DNA of 64,000 nucleotides from Clostridium sp. Ade.TY (GCF_000498355.1 NZ_AVSV01000022.1:124001-188000), one strand, 5' to 3'. Counted from the first letter of the stretch, positions 35,568 to 45,921 are shown. Numbers and translations: made by a program. Notes: generated by a model not told the origin, from the sequence alone.

Positions 35568-37205
35568 ATGGAATTTAATAAGATAAACGGCCGTGATTTT
35601 TATAACATGGTAGTAAATGCAAGTAACAGACTAGCTGAAAAGAGCGATTTTGTTAATGCTTTAAATGTATTCCCAGTACCAGATGGAGATACAGGAACTA
35701 ACATGTCAATGACTTTTAAAGCAGCTGTTAAAGAAATCGAAAATATAGATTCAGATTCTATAGAAGTAGTATCTAAAAAACTTGCAAAAGGTGCACTTAT
35801 GGGAGCTAGAGGTAACTCAGGAGTTATTCTTTCACAAATACTTAGAGGTTTTTCAAAAGGATTAGCAGGACATGAAGAAGTTTCAGTAGTAGAATTTGCA
35901 AATGCTATTAAGGAAGGATCAACTTCAGCATATAAAGCTGTAATGAGACCTACAGAAGGAACTATTTTATCAGTTATAAGAGCATCAGCAGAATCAGCTG
36001 TTAAGTCAAAAGCTAGAAATATAGTAGAGCTTTTAGAAGAGGTTAATAAAGATGCTAAGATTATGTTAGATAAGACACCAGAATTATTACCAGCACTTAA
36101 AAAAGCTAAGGTCGTTGATTCAGGTGGTATGGGTCTTTATATAATACTTCAAGGAATGCTTGAAGCATTAAAAGATGGAATTGTAGCAGAAGTTAAAGAT
36201 ATAAAAATTGGTGAAGGTGGAATTGAAGCTACTGGAGCTAAAACAACTCAAGATGCAGATATAAAATTCGGATACTGTACAGAGTTTATAGTTTTAGGTG
36301 ATGCAAATAAATCAAATGAATTACAAAGTGAAATAGAATCACTTGGAGATTCTATGATAGTTGTTGGATATGATGATGTTATAAAAGTTCATATTCATAC
36401 AAATGATCCAGGTTTAGTTTTATCAAAGGCTGTAAAAATTGGTGAACTTTCAAAAATTAAAATTGATAATATGAGAGAAGAACATAGAGAAATATTAGCA
36501 GCAGAAATGAGAGCAGAACAAGAAGAGACTAAAGAAGTAGAAGAAACTAAAAAATATGGATTCGTAACTGTTGCTATGGGTGAAGGTATTACAAATATAT
36601 TTAAGGATTTAGGAGTTGATTACGTTATAGAAGGCGGTCAAACTATGAATCCATCAACTCAAGATATTTTAGATTGTATAGAAAAAATAAATGCTGAAAA
36701 TATATTTATTTTACCAAACAATAAAAATATAATAATGGCTGCATCACAAGCAAAAGATATTTCAGATAAAAATGTTATTGTTGTACCAACAACAACTATT
36801 CCTCAAGGAATTACTTGTGTATCAATGTTTAATAGAGATGCATCTCCAGAAGAAAATGAAGAAGAGTTAAAAGAACTTATGGAATCAGTAAAAACTGGTT
36901 CAGTAACATATGCTGTAAGAGATACTGAAATAGATGGTATTGAAATAAAAGAAGGAAATATGCTTGGCTTAGTTGAAGGTAAAATAAAAGAAGTTTCAAA
37001 TGATAAATTTGAAGCTGCTGAAAAAGTACTTGAAAACATGGTTGATGAAGATAGTGAATTAATAACTATATTCTATGGTGAAGATGTTAAAGAAGAAGAA
37101 GCAGATGACTTTGTAGCTAAGTTAGAAGAAAAATATGAAGATTGTGATATACAATTGTATAAGGGAGACCAACCTTTATATTACTTCTTAATGTCAGTAG
37201 AATAA
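35568..37205 (+). CDS. fakA: Fatty acid kinase catalytic subunit FakA (YloV)
   Basis: 545 residues. The N-terminal DhaL/DAK2 nucleotide-binding domain has the metal motif VFPVPDGDTGTNMSMTFKA (about 35-53), GARGNSGVILSQILRG and VVDSGGMGLYIIL. A middle region and a C-terminal DegV-like domain follow (KYGFVTVAMGEGI to the end). FakA with a FakB phosphorylates exogenous fatty acids; no fakB is in the window. plsX, which works with acyl-phosphate, is at 46837. GGAGG precedes the ATG. Confidence 0.92.
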   Translation: MEFNKINGRDFYNMVVNASNRLAEKSDFVNALNVFPVPDGDTGTNMSMTFKAAVKEIENIDSDSIEVVSKKLAKGALMGARGNSGVILSQILRGFSKGLAGHEEVSVVEFANAIKEGSTSAYKAVMRPTEGTILSVIRASAESAVKSKARNIVELLEEVNKDAKIMLDKTPELLPALKKAKVVDSGGMGLYIILQGMLEALKDGIVAEVKDIKIGEGGIEATGAKTTQDADIKFGYCTEFIVLGDANKSNELQSEIESLGDSMIVVGYDDVIKVHIHTNDPGLVLSKAVKIGELSKIKIDNMREEHREILAAEMRAEQEETKEVEETKKYGFVTVAMGEGITNIFKDLGVDYVIEGGQTMNPSTQDILDCIEKINAENIFILPNNKNIIMAASQAKDISDKNVIVVPTTTIPQGITCVSMFNRDASPEENEEELKELMESVKTGSVTYAVRDTEIDGIEIKEGNMLGLVEGKIKEVSNDKFEAAEKVLENMVDEDSELITIFYGEDVKEEEADDFVAKLEEKYEDCDIQLYKGDQPLYYFLMSVE

Positions 37206-37227
37206 TAAATATAAAATTACGTATAAT

Positions 37228-37255
37228 AAAAAGCACCGTAAGGTGCTTTTGCTAT
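37228..37255 (+). terminator. Intrinsic terminator after fakA
   Basis: AAAAGCACC and GGTGCTTTT flank GTAA(A), followed by GCTATTT. It is short but GC-rich, 22 bases after the stop. Confidence 0.8.
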
Positions 37256-37279
37256 TTCACAAATAAAAGAGGTGATTAC

Positions 37280-39310
37280 ATGAATATATATACGACTGTT
37301 AATAATATTAAAGGAGTAGGTTTAAAATCTACAGAAAAACTTAATGAGGTAGGTATATTTAGCATATTAGATTTGCTTTTATATTTTCCAAGAGATTATG
37401 AATTTGTAAATGGAAACAATAGCATAAATGAAATAGATGAAAATGAAAAACAAATATTAAAGTGCAATATGGTTAAGTTAAAAGGAGATTTTAGAACTAA
37501 AACAGGGAAAATAATAACTACAATAGAATTTAATTATAAAGGAATTAAAGTTATAGCTAAATGGTTTAATCAGCCTTATATAAAAACAAAATTTAAATTT
37601 AAAGAATTTTATAATCTTTTAGGAAAGTATAAAAAAGTATCTAATACATTGGAAATAACAAATCCGATAATAGCATCAAATGAATCTCTTAAAAGTGAAA
37701 TAATTCCTAAATATTCTTTAAAAGGAGAATTAACTAATAATTTTTTAGTTAAAATAATTGGAGAAGTTTTAGATAATATTTATGTAAGTGAAAATTTACC
37801 TTATGAAATAATAAAAAAGTATAACTTAATATCATTTGATGATGCTATTCGTGAAATACATTTTCCAAAAGATAAAGATCTCTTAAAAAAATCTATAGAT
37901 AGATTGAAATTTCAAGAACTATTTACATATTCTATGAAATTACTTTTACTTAAAAAGAAGTCTAGGGTAAAGGATGGTATTGGATTTAATTGGAGTAAGG
38001 AACTTAATGATTTAAGAGAATCCCTTCCATTTTCATTGACAAATGCACAAGCTAAAGTAGTAAGAGCTATACTTAAAGATCAAGGGTCTAAATATCCAAT
38101 GAATAGATTAGTTCAAGGGGATGTAGGTTCTGGAAAAACTATTGTTGCTTTAATTGCTATTTTTAATGCATATAAAAATGGATATCAATCAGCATTTATG
38201 GCACCAACTGAAATATTGGCTAATCAACATTACAAAGAAGCTAAAAGTGTTTTTAAAAACTTCCATATTGATGTTGAACTTTTAACAGGAAGTACATCTA
38301 ACAAAGAAAAAAAGAGAATAAAAGAAAAAATAAAAGAAAATAATCCTTTGGTAGTTATAGGTACTCATGCACTTATACAAGAAGATGTAGAATTTAGTAA
38401 TTTAGCATTAGCAATAACTGATGAACAACATAGATTTGGGGTTGGGCAAAGAAGTAAGCTTATAAATAAAGGGAAGAAAGCAGATGTTTTGGTAATGACT
38501 GCTACGCCAATTCCTAGAACATTAGCTTTATATGTTTATTCGGATTTAGATGTATCAGCAATAGACGAACTTCCACCTGGTAGAAAGAAGATTGATACTA
38601 GATTTTTTAAAGAAGAAGAAAGAGATAGTGCTTATAGCCTTGCTTATAGTGAAATAGAGAAAGGAAGACAAGTATATATTGTATGTCCTCTTATTGAAGA
38701 AGATGAAAGTGAAAAATTAAACTCTGTTGAAAGTGTATATGAGAAGTTAACAAATGGTATATTTAGAAATATAAAAGTTGAATATTTACATGGAAAAATG
38801 AAGGCTAACGAAAAAGATGAAATAATAAATAGATTTAAATTAGGAGAAACTAAAGTTTTAATATCAACTACAGTTATTGAAGTTGGTGTAAATGTACCTA
38901 ATGCTTCAGTTATGATAGTTGAAAATGCAGAAAGATTTGGATTAGCACAGCTTCATCAATTGAGAGGTCGTGTTGGAAGAGGAGAATATGAATCTTATTG
39001 TATATTAATTGCAAAAGCAAAAAGTGATACAACTAAAAGAAGAATGGAAATTTTAACTGAATCAACTGATGGATTTTATATATCAGAACAAGATTTAAAA
39101 CTTAGAGGTTCAGGTGAAATGTTTGGAGTTAGACAAAGTGGAGATGAAGGATTTTTACTTGCTGACCTTTATGAAGATATGAATATACTTATTAAGGCAA
39201 GGGAAGAGGCTAATAACATATTGTTTAATGAAACAAAAGAAAACATACAATTAATAAATGAAATAGAAAATAATTTGGAAAAAAGCAGTAAATATATTTG
39301 CTTTAATTAA
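37280..39310 (+). CDS. recG: ATP-dependent DNA helicase RecG
   Basis: 676 residues. Remodels stalled forks and Holliday junctions. The N-terminal wedge domain (about 60-150) includes the OB fold. The helicase core has RLVQGDVGSGKTIVALIA (about 277-294), MAPTEILANQHY, TDEQHRFGVGQR, VMTATPIPRTL and, in the second half, LHGKMKANEKDEI, STTVIEVGVNVPNA and LHQLRGRVGRG. The C-terminal TRG-like segment FLLADLYEDMNIL is present. Normal length. GAGGTGAT precedes the ATG. Confidence 0.97.
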   Translation: MNIYTTVNNIKGVGLKSTEKLNEVGIFSILDLLLYFPRDYEFVNGNNSINEIDENEKQILKCNMVKLKGDFRTKTGKIITTIEFNYKGIKVIAKWFNQPYIKTKFKFKEFYNLLGKYKKVSNTLEITNPIIASNESLKSEIIPKYSLKGELTNNFLVKIIGEVLDNIYVSENLPYEIIKKYNLISFDDAIREIHFPKDKDLLKKSIDRLKFQELFTYSMKLLLLKKKSRVKDGIGFNWSKELNDLRESLPFSLTNAQAKVVRAILKDQGSKYPMNRLVQGDVGSGKTIVALIAIFNAYKNGYQSAFMAPTEILANQHYKEAKSVFKNFHIDVELLTGSTSNKEKKRIKEKIKENNPLVVIGTHALIQEDVEFSNLALAITDEQHRFGVGQRSKLINKGKKADVLVMTATPIPRTLALYVYSDLDVSAIDELPPGRKKIDTRFFKEEERDSAYSLAYSEIEKGRQVYIVCPLIEEDESEKLNSVESVYEKLTNGIFRNIKVEYLHGKMKANEKDEIINRFKLGETKVLISTTVIEVGVNVPNASVMIVENAERFGLAQLHQLRGRVGRGEYESYCILIAKAKSDTTKRRMEILTESTDGFYISEQDLKLRGSGEMFGVRQSGDEGFLLADLYEDMNILIKAREEANNILFNETKENIQLINEIENNLEKSSKYICFN

Positions 39311-39380
39311 TTATAAATTGTATAAAAAAGTTGATTATGATAGAATTAAATATATATAACTACTTAAGGAGGACAAAAGA

Positions 39381-39944
39381 GTGAGAATAATAGCTGGAAA
39401 GGCAAGAGGACGTAAATTATTATCACCACCAACATATGAAACAAGACCTACTTTAGATAGAGTAAAAGAGGCAATGTTTAGTATGATTCAAGGATATATA
39501 CCTGATGCTAGTGTTGTAGATGTATTTGCAGGAACTGGTAGCTTGGGATTAGAAGCGGCAAGTAGAGGAGCAAAGGAGTGTTATTTATTTGACAAAAGTA
39601 AAACAACATTTCCACTACTAAAAAAGAATGTTGAAGAGCTTAAATTTAGTGATTTTTGTTTCCCGATGAATATAGATGCTTATGATGGATTAAGAGGTCT
39701 TGCAAGAAAAGGAAAAAAATTTGACTTAATATTTATAGATCCACCATACTGTAAAGAAATGATTCCAGAAGCTTTAAAAATTATAAAAGAAAATAATTTA
39801 TTACTTGAAGATGGAATAATTGTAACTAAAATTGATAGCATTGAAGAGATATATGAAGGATATGAAGATATTAAACTTATAAAAAGCAAAAAATATGGAA
39901 ATACAACTGTTTGCTTCTATGAAATAGAAGGAGAAGAAGATTAA
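39381..39944 (+). CDS. rsmD: 16S rRNA m2G966 methyltransferase RsmD
   Basis: 187 residues. N-terminal MRIIAGKARGRKLLSPP and RPTLDRVKEAMFSMI bind RNA. The SAM-binding motif VVDVFAGTGSLGLEAASRGA is at about 45-64 and the catalytic FIDPPYCKEMI near 117. The GTG start at 39381 has AAGGAGG 9 bases upstream. Its TAA overlaps the ATG of coaD. Confidence 0.96.
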   Translation: MRIIAGKARGRKLLSPPTYETRPTLDRVKEAMFSMIQGYIPDASVVDVFAGTGSLGLEAASRGAKECYLFDKSKTTFPLLKKNVEELKFSDFCFPMNIDAYDGLRGLARKGKKFDLIFIDPPYCKEMIPEALKIIKENNLLLEDGIIVTKIDSIEEIYEGYEDIKLIKSKKYGNTTVCFYEIEGEED

Positions 39945-40429
39945 TGAGAGAAGCTATATATCCTGGAAGCTTTGACCCTATAACTAATGGACACTTAGAT
40001 GTTATAGAAAGAGGTTCTAAAATTTTTGATAAGATAGTAGTTGCTGTTCTTATAAATATAGAAAAAAAGGGATTATTTAATATAGAGGAAAGAGTAGAAC
40101 TTATTAAAAAAGCAACATCACATATTGAAAATGTTGAAGTTATAAGTTTTGAGGGGCTTTTAATTGATTTATTAAAACAAAGAAATAGTAACTTAATAAT
40201 AAAAGGATTAAGAAATACTATTGATTTTGATTATGAAGCACAGATGGCACTTATAAATAAAAGTTTAGACTCTGATATTGAGACGGTATTTATGATATCA
40301 GCACCTAATAATTCCTTTATAAGTTCATCAGCTGTTAAGCAAGTTGCTAAATTTAATGGTAGTATAGATAATTTAGTGCCAGAAAGTATTAGAGATTATA
40401 TATTAAGCAAAATAAAAAATAATAAATAG
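39944..40429 (+). CDS. coaD: Pantetheine-phosphate adenylyltransferase
   Basis: 161 residues. Fourth step of CoA synthesis. AIYPGSFDPITNGHLDVIER (about 4-23) has the HxGH-like nucleotide motif TNGH. KGLRNTIDFDYEAQMALINK and the C-terminal NNSFISSSAVKQVAKF are intact. Starts on the last base of the rsmD stop, as in Bacillus ylbH-coaD. Confidence 0.97.
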   Translation: MREAIYPGSFDPITNGHLDVIERGSKIFDKIVVAVLINIEKKGLFNIEERVELIKKATSHIENVEVISFEGLLIDLLKQRNSNLIIKGLRNTIDFDYEAQMALINKSLDSDIETVFMISAPNNSFISSSAVKQVAKFNGSIDNLVPESIRDYILSKIKNNK

Positions 40430-40438
40430 GAGGTATAT

Positions 40439-40978
40439 ATGGATAAACAAGAAGCTGAAGTTATAGAATATTTAGAATACTTACAAGATACTATAGATAG
40501 AGCACCAAAAGTTCCTATGAGTGGTAAAGTTATGGTAGATAAAAAAGAGTTTGTGGAAATTATTGATGATGTCATAAACTGTTTGCCAGATCAAGTTAAA
40601 AAGGCTAAATGGGTAATGAGTGAAAGAGAGAGAATTTTAGCAGAGGCAAAAAGAGAATATGATTCTGTTAAAGAAGAAACTATGCTTCTTATGAGACAAA
40701 ATATTGAAAATCATGATATTGTTAAAGAAGCTAAAATAAGAGCTCAAGAGATATTAGCAACTGCAAAAAGAGAAGCTAAAAATTTAAGAGTTAGTGCTAG
40801 AGATTATGCTGATGAAATACTAACAGATTTAGATAAAGAAATGGAAAAAAAGAAAATGGAGCTTATAAAATCGCTTCAAGTAAGTTTCGAAGATACAGCT
40901 AAAGAAATTGATGAAAATCTTACAAAAGCTTGCTCCATTGTAAAAGAAAACATAAAAGAATTAAGAACTATGGACTAG
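40439..40978 (+). CDS. Conserved clostridial coiled-coil protein of unknown function
   Basis: 179 residues, cytoplasmic, no signal. The N-terminal part EVIEYLEYLQDTIDRAPKVP, then GKVMVDKKEFVEIIDDVINCLP (about 25-50), is followed by a long charged helix from about 55 to 175. The helix resembles ATP synthase b-subunit or DivIVA-type coiled coils (KREYDSVKEETMLLMRQN, AKREAKNLRVSARDYADEI). Homologues follow coaD in many Clostridia and are often loosely labelled 'ATPase', but I see no Walker motif. The name should be avoided. AGGAGG lies 7 bases upstream. Its stop overlaps that of ylbJ. Confidence 0.75.
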   Translation: MDKQEAEVIEYLEYLQDTIDRAPKVPMSGKVMVDKKEFVEIIDDVINCLPDQVKKAKWVMSERERILAEAKREYDSVKEETMLLMRQNIENHDIVKEAKIRAQEILATAKREAKNLRVSARDYADEILTDLDKEMEKKKMELIKSLQVSFEDTAKEIDENLTKACSIVKENIKELRTMD

Positions 40979-42153
40979 CCTTTCTTAATATTTTTAATAA
41001 CATATTGAATAGAGAAAAGTAAAATTAAAAATATTAATATTGGAATTAAGTAATTAATTGTACTGGCATATTTATTAAAATTAGATACAGTATTATAGGT
41101 TTCTACAGTTTTAAATATTATATTAGATAATGAAAATGTTAAAATAAAGCTAAATATTCCTTGAATAAGTTTTAAAAAAATATATCTTATAAATGGTATA
41201 TTATGTTTGCCTATAAATGAAAATGTTTGGGCAATTATTGATATGCCTGAAAATGATGCTAAAAAGCTTATTATAGACAACTTAAAATGTATTGACATAG
41301 AACTAGATGCAATTATATTACATCCGTTTGTTAATTCAATGCTACCTAAAAATGTTCCATATAACATGTTTTTTGGTATATTGAATAAATTTTCTATATT
41401 AAAAAATATGTCTTTTAAAAAATTTATATTTTTTAATATAGATATAATTACTGAAAAAGCAACAACATATGCGCATACAGATAAAGTAGTATTTAATGCA
41501 TCTTTAATAGATTTATCTAAGGCAATACTAAAGTTTACTTTTTTAAATGAAGTCTTTTGTACATTATAATTATGTGCAGAAGACTTTTTTATTGTTATTA
41601 TAGCAATAAAAAGTATAGATAAATAATTACTAATAAGCAAAAAATAACCGTATTTTGCATCACCAAGTAATGAAGCTCCCACAGAACCAATTAAAAATAT
41701 AGGACCTGTATTTGAAGCTATGTTTATAAGCCTTATATAATCATTTTTTTTAATACCTCCACTTTCATACAGATTAGTGCTAAATTTAGCTCCCAATGGA
41801 TTTCCACATAAAATGCTTCCAATTATAGGGAAAGAGCAATTGGGTGGCAATTTTAAAGGTTTGCATATAAGAGGTCCTACTAATTTTGAATATGTTGATA
41901 TACCATCATAACATATAAGCAAGTTACATATAAGAGAAAATGAAAAAATTGTTGGTATTATTGCTTTAAAGCAAAGTTTTAAGCCATCTATTGCAGCATT
42001 AATAGATGAGTCTATATTACTTACAAATAATATTATTAAAATAGTTATAAAAAAACAAAATATATTGTTTTTGTTAATATCTAAAAGTCTAGATAATAAA
42101 ATAATAAAAATAAATATAAAAAAACATAAAAGAAAAATATAAATACTATTCAT
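40975..42153 (-). CDS. ylbJ: Sporulation integral membrane protein YlbJ
   Basis: 392 residues with about eight to ten membrane segments (first MNSIYIFLLCFFIFIFIILL). Gate (nucleoside-recognition) domain family: GPLICKPLKLPPNCSFPIIG, GSILCGNPLGAKFSTNLYESG and FLGSIELTNGCNIIA are hallmark blocks. In Bacillus ylbJ is sigma-E controlled and needed for heat-resistant spores; what it transports is unknown. The ATG at 42153 is used because GGGAGTGAT lies 5 bases upstream; the frame is open 14 codons further without such a site. The 3' end shares CTAG with the opposite gene. Confidence 0.9.
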   Translation of the reverse strand: MNSIYIFLLCFFIFIFIILLSRLLDINKNNIFCFFITILIILFVSNIDSSINAAIDGLKLCFKAIIPTIFSFSLICNLLICYDGISTYSKLVGPLICKPLKLPPNCSFPIIGSILCGNPLGAKFSTNLYESGGIKKNDYIRLINIASNTGPIFLIGSVGASLLGDAKYGYFLLISNYLSILFIAIITIKKSSAHNYNVQKTSFKKVNFSIALDKSIKDALNTTLSVCAYVVAFSVIISILKNINFLKDIFFNIENLFNIPKNMLYGTFLGSIELTNGCNIIASSSMSIHFKLSIISFLASFSGISIIAQTFSFIGKHNIPFIRYIFLKLIQGIFSFILTFSLSNIIFKTVETYNTVSNFNKYASTINYLIPILIFLILLFSIQYVIKNIKKG

Positions 42154-42201
42154 GAAATCACTCCCATCAATAGTATTTATATGCAGGTTATTCAATAAAC
42201 T

Positions 42202-43407
42202 TTACTTATGTATATAAGGTGTTTTCAAATAATCTTCAATAGGTGATATTGAACTATTTAAGTTTGAATAAGCCCTTGTTCCCAGTAAGTTTATTTTTAA
42301 TATATCATCATTAATATGTTTTGGAATTTTATTTAATATTTTTAAATTAGAATTAGATTTGATTTCTTTTAATATTTTCATACCATTAGAATTAAGTGCT
42401 AACGGTCTTATAAAATTAAAGTCATAGTTTTTAATATCATTTAAATTGAAATTTTCAAGCCCTATAAAGAAACTTGTAAGTATTCTATTTATTCGTGTAT
42501 AAGTATATCTTTTACTTTTGATATTTAATATAAGTTCATCAATAGAATTTGCATTAAGTATTTCTTTTTTTATTTTATTGTCTAATCCTTCAGATAAATC
42601 ATTTATATTTTTTAAATTATAATCATTAGTTAAAATTTTATATTTTAAAAATTTAAACATACTATCCTCAAAAACAAAATTATAGTTTTCATTAAATAAA
42701 GTCTCTAACTCGTTATAAGTTTCTAATGGAATAGAATTTTTTAAACATTTTATATTACCAGTTTCTTTTAAAAATTTCCTTATAGATGTAGCGGATGAAA
42801 AGGTTTTGCTTAAATTTTCATCGTTATAATTACTACCTTCTCTTTTAAGTGTAAAAGGCTTTATATTACTATTTAATTTTATAAGAGATTTTATATATTC
42901 TATAGCTAATATATTATTTGAATTTGATAGGATTTCAGATATATTATCATTTGGGAAAATGTTCTCTAAAGTATTGGTTCTTGCTATATGAAAAGGAATA
43001 CCTTTTTTTAGTTCGTTTTTCAGAAGTTCTTTATATTCACAAGATTCAAAAGATAAAAATTTAGATATTTTAAATAGATCATCTATATTACCACTTTCAC
43101 TTCCGAAGTAAAGGTTGTTTACACAGTTTAAACTATTTAAAAGTTTTACGCCACCAAAAGCAAAATTTTCTGCAGAAGATAGTGAATATATAAGTGGTAA
43201 CTCTAAAACTAAATCTACACCGTTTAAAACAGCGATTTTAGCTCTTTTATATTTATCTATAATAGCAGGAGTACCTCTTTGCATAAAATCGCCACTCATT
43301 ACACAAATTATACCATCAGCGTTTGTATCTTTTATTGCATTTTTCAAATGATGTTTATGACCTAAATGAAAGGGATTATATTCAGTTATAATACCAGTTA
43401 AATTCAT
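42202..43407 (-). CDS. tmcAL: tRNA(Met) cytidine acetate ligase TmcAL (YlbM)
   Basis: 401 residues. The nucleotidyltransferase motif GIITEYNPFHLGHKHHLK (about 4-21) has HLGH in place of HIGH. CVMSGDFMQRGTPAIIDKYK, LELPLIYSLSSAENFAFGG and KREGSNYNDE follow. Bacillus YlbM makes N4-acetylcytidine at the wobble base of elongator tRNA(Met). The ATG at 43407 has GGAGGA 10 bases upstream; the frame opens 12 codons earlier without a ribosome site. Divergent from pta and 48 bases before ylbJ, so probably one unit. Confidence 0.94.
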   Translation of the reverse strand: MNLTGIITEYNPFHLGHKHHLKNAIKDTNADGIICVMSGDFMQRGTPAIIDKYKRAKIAVLNGVDLVLELPLIYSLSSAENFAFGGVKLLNSLNCVNNLYFGSESGNIDDLFKISKFLSFESCEYKELLKNELKKGIPFHIARTNTLENIFPNDNISEILSNSNNILAIEYIKSLIKLNSNIKPFTLKREGSNYNDENLSKTFSSATSIRKFLKETGNIKCLKNSIPLETYNELETLFNENYNFVFEDSMFKFLKYKILTNDYNLKNINDLSEGLDNKIKKEILNANSIDELILNIKSKRYTYTRINRILTSFFIGLENFNLNDIKNYDFNFIRPLALNSNGMKILKEIKSNSNLKILNKIPKHINDDILKINLLGTRAYSNLNSSISPIEDYLKTPYIHK

Positions 43408-43563
43408 ATAAAAAATCCTCCTAAATATTGAAATAATATTCATAGTATAGCATACAATTTTTGAAATGGCACATTTAAAGGCTGGAAGGAAAGTATTCAG
43501 AAAATTTGCAGTATTTCAAATCTAATGAATTCAATTAAAAGGTAAAAAAATGCTCTTTAAAGG

Positions 43564-43593
43564 TTGAAAATTTACATCAATTAGGAGTATATT
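43564..43593 (+). promoter_or_regulatory. Candidate promoter of pta-ackA
   Basis: TTGAAA at 43564-43569, 18 bases, TATATT at 43588-43593. It lies in the 229-base gap between the divergent tmcAL and pta genes, where nothing else was recognised. Confidence 0.55.
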
Positions 43594-43636
43594 AATATGT
43601 GAAGATATACACGGATCTTTGAAAGGAGAAATGAAC

Positions 43637-44638
43637 ATGGAACTTATGAATAAAATATGGGAGGCTGCAAAAGCTGATAAAAAGAAGATAGTCCTTCCTG
43701 AAGGCGACGAGGCTAGAACGGTAGTTGCAGCAAGAAAAATATTTGATGAAGGAATAGCTATACCAGTATTAATAGGTAATAGAGAAAGAATATTAAATTC
43801 TGGTAAAGAACAAGGTGTTGATCTTGAAGGAGTAGATATAATAGATCCAGAGACATCACCAAAGCTTAATGAATATATAGAAGCTTTTTACGAGTTAAGA
43901 AAAAACAAAGGTATGACAATGGAAAAAGCGGAAAGAATAGTTAGAGACCCTCTTTATTTTGCTACAATGATGGTAAAATTAGATGATGCTGATGGTATGG
44001 TTTCAGGAGCTGTTCACACAACAGGAGACCTTTTAAGACCAGGTCTTCAAATAATAAAAACTGCACCAGGAGTATCAGTAGTATCAAGTTTCTTTATAAT
44101 GCTTGTACCAGGATCAAAATATGGAGAAGAAGGTATGCTTTTATTCTCAGATTGTGCTGTTAACCCAAATCCAAATTCAGATCAATTAGCAGCTATAGCA
44201 ATAGCAACAGCAGAAACAGCTAAAAATCTTTGTAAGATGGAACCTAAAGTTGCAATGCTTTCATTCTCAACTATGGGAAGTGCAGATCATGACTTAGTTG
44301 ATAAAGTTAGAACAGCAACAGAAAAAGCTAAAGAATTAAGACCTGATTTACAAATAGATGGAGAGTTACAATTAGATGCAGCGATAGTTCAAAAAGTTGC
44401 AGATCAAAAAGCTCCAAGTAGTAAAGTTGCAGGAAATGCAAATGTATTAGTATTCCCAGATTTACAAGCTGGAAATATAGGATATAAATTAGTTCAAAGA
44501 TTTGCTAATGCAGATGCTATAGGACCAGTATGTCAAGGTTTTGCAAAACCTATTAATGATTTATCAAGAGGATGTAGTTCAGAAGATATAGTTAACGTTG
44601 TAGCATTAACAGCAGTTCAAGCGCAAGCTTCAAAGTAA
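43637..44638 (+). CDS. pta: Phosphate acetyltransferase
   Basis: 333 residues, short class I Pta without the N-terminal regulatory domain. Converts acetyl-CoA and phosphate to acetyl phosphate and CoA. MNKIWEAAKADKKKIVLPEG, the SGAVHTTGDLLRPGLQIIK segment (about 130-148), FSDCAVNPNPNSDQLAAIA and VFPDLQAGNIGYKLVQR are typical. The ATG at 43637 fits the family start and has AAAGGAG 8 bases upstream; an ATG at 43631 is also possible. Works with ackA downstream to make ATP from acetyl-CoA. Confidence 0.97.
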   Translation: MELMNKIWEAAKADKKKIVLPEGDEARTVVAARKIFDEGIAIPVLIGNRERILNSGKEQGVDLEGVDIIDPETSPKLNEYIEAFYELRKNKGMTMEKAERIVRDPLYFATMMVKLDDADGMVSGAVHTTGDLLRPGLQIIKTAPGVSVVSSFFIMLVPGSKYGEEGMLLFSDCAVNPNPNSDQLAAIAIATAETAKNLCKMEPKVAMLSFSTMGSADHDLVDKVRTATEKAKELRPDLQIDGELQLDAAIVQKVADQKAPSSKVAGNANVLVFPDLQAGNIGYKLVQRFANADAIGPVCQGFAKPINDLSRGCSSEDIVNVVALTAVQAQASK

Positions 44639-44705
44639 TAATAGATAGTAGTAATAATAGCAGTAGTATATACGTACTTTGATAATTTTTAAGGGGGATC
44701 TTAAG

Positions 44706-45902
44706 ATGAAAATATTAGTAATAAATTGTGGAAGTTCATCATTAAAGTATCAATTAATAGATATGACTAACGAAGGTGCAATAGCTCAAGGATTAGTTGA
44801 AAGAATAGGAATAGATGGTTCGATATTAACTCAAAAAGTTGAAGGTAGAGATAAATATATAATAGAACAAGAAATGAAAGATCATAAAGATGCTATAAAA
44901 TTAGTTTTAGAAGCATTAGTTGATGAAAAAAATGGTGTTATAAAATCAATGGATGAAATAGCAGCAGTTGGACATAGAGTAGTTCATGGTGGAGAAAAAT
45001 ATTCAAAATCAGTTTTAGTTGATGAAGAAGTTATGAAATGTTTAGAAGATTGTGTGAAACTTGCACCACTTCATAATCCTCCTAACATAATAGGAATAGA
45101 AGCTTGTAAGGCTTTAATGCCAAAAACTCCTATGGCTGTAGTTTTTGATACAGCATTCCATCAAACAATGCCAGAAGAAGCATATGTTTATGCTATACCA
45201 TATGAATATTATGAAAATAATGGCGTAAGAAGATATGGATTCCATGGAACATCACATAAATATGTGTCACAAAAGGTTGCGGAAGCAATGGGAAAAGATA
45301 TAAAAGATTTAAAAATAATAACTTGCCACTTAGGAAATGGTGCATCAGTTACTGCAGTTAAGGATGGAAAATCAATAGATACATCAATGGGATTTACACC
45401 TCTTGATGGAATAGTTATGGGTACAAGATCAGGTAGTATAGACCCATCAATAGAAACATTCTTAATGTCAGAACTTGGATATTCAGGAGAAGAAATAAAT
45501 GATATTTTAAATAAAAAATCAGGTATTTTAGGATTATCAGGAGTAAGTTCAGACTTTAGAGATATAAAAAATGCTGCATATAATGAACATAATCACAGAG
45601 CACAACTTGCTTTAGATATATTTAGTTATAGTGTTAAAAAGCAAATTGGAGCTTATGCCGCTATTATGGGTGGAGTAGATGTTGTAGTATTTACTGCAGG
45701 TGTTGGAGAAAACTCAATAGAAACTAGAGAAGATATAGTTAGAGGATTAGAATTCTTAGGAATTGAGTTAGATACTGAAAAGAATAAAGTCTTTGGAGAA
45801 CTTAGAGAAATATCAAAAGATGACAGCAAAGTTAAGTTATATGTTGTTCCAACAAATGAAGAATTAATGATTGCTAAAGATACATTAGAATTAATAAAAT
45901 AG
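44706..45902 (+). CDS. ackA: Acetate kinase
   Basis: 398 residues. Converts acetyl phosphate and ADP to acetate and ATP, the last step of acetate fermentation. [18 protein letters not shown] at 2-19, [62 protein letters not shown] and [10 protein letters not shown] cover the catalytic Arg, Asp, His and nucleotide sites. The ATG at 44706 has GGGGG 8 bases upstream; the frame begins 9 codons earlier. 67 bases after pta. Confidence 0.97.
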   Translation: MKILVINCGSSSLKYQLIDMTNEGAIAQGLVERIGIDGSILTQKVEGRDKYIIEQEMKDHKDAIKLVLEALVDEKNGVIKSMDEIAAVGHRVVHGGEKYSKSVLVDEEVMKCLEDCVKLAPLHNPPNIIGIEACKALMPKTPMAVVFDTAFHQTMPEEAYVYAIPYEYYENNGVRRYGFHGTSHKYVSQKVAEAMGKDIKDLKIITCHLGNGASVTAVKDGKSIDTSMGFTPLDGIVMGTRSGSIDPSIETFLMSELGYSGEEINDILNKKSGILGLSGVSSDFRDIKNAAYNEHNHRAQLALDIFSYSVKKQIGAYAAIMGGVDVVVFTAGVGENSIETREDIVRGLEFLGIELDTEKNKVFGELREISKDDSKVKLYVVPTNEELMIAKDTLELIK

Positions 45903-45921
45903 TTAATATTAATAAAAAATC

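Noticed and set aside
40439-40978. ATPase annotation of the coiled-coil protein
   Set aside because: No Walker A or B motif; resemblance is only to long charged helices.
41207-41569. + strand 120-codon frame inside ylbJ
   Set aside because: Antisense to conserved membrane segments of YlbJ, with no ribosome site.
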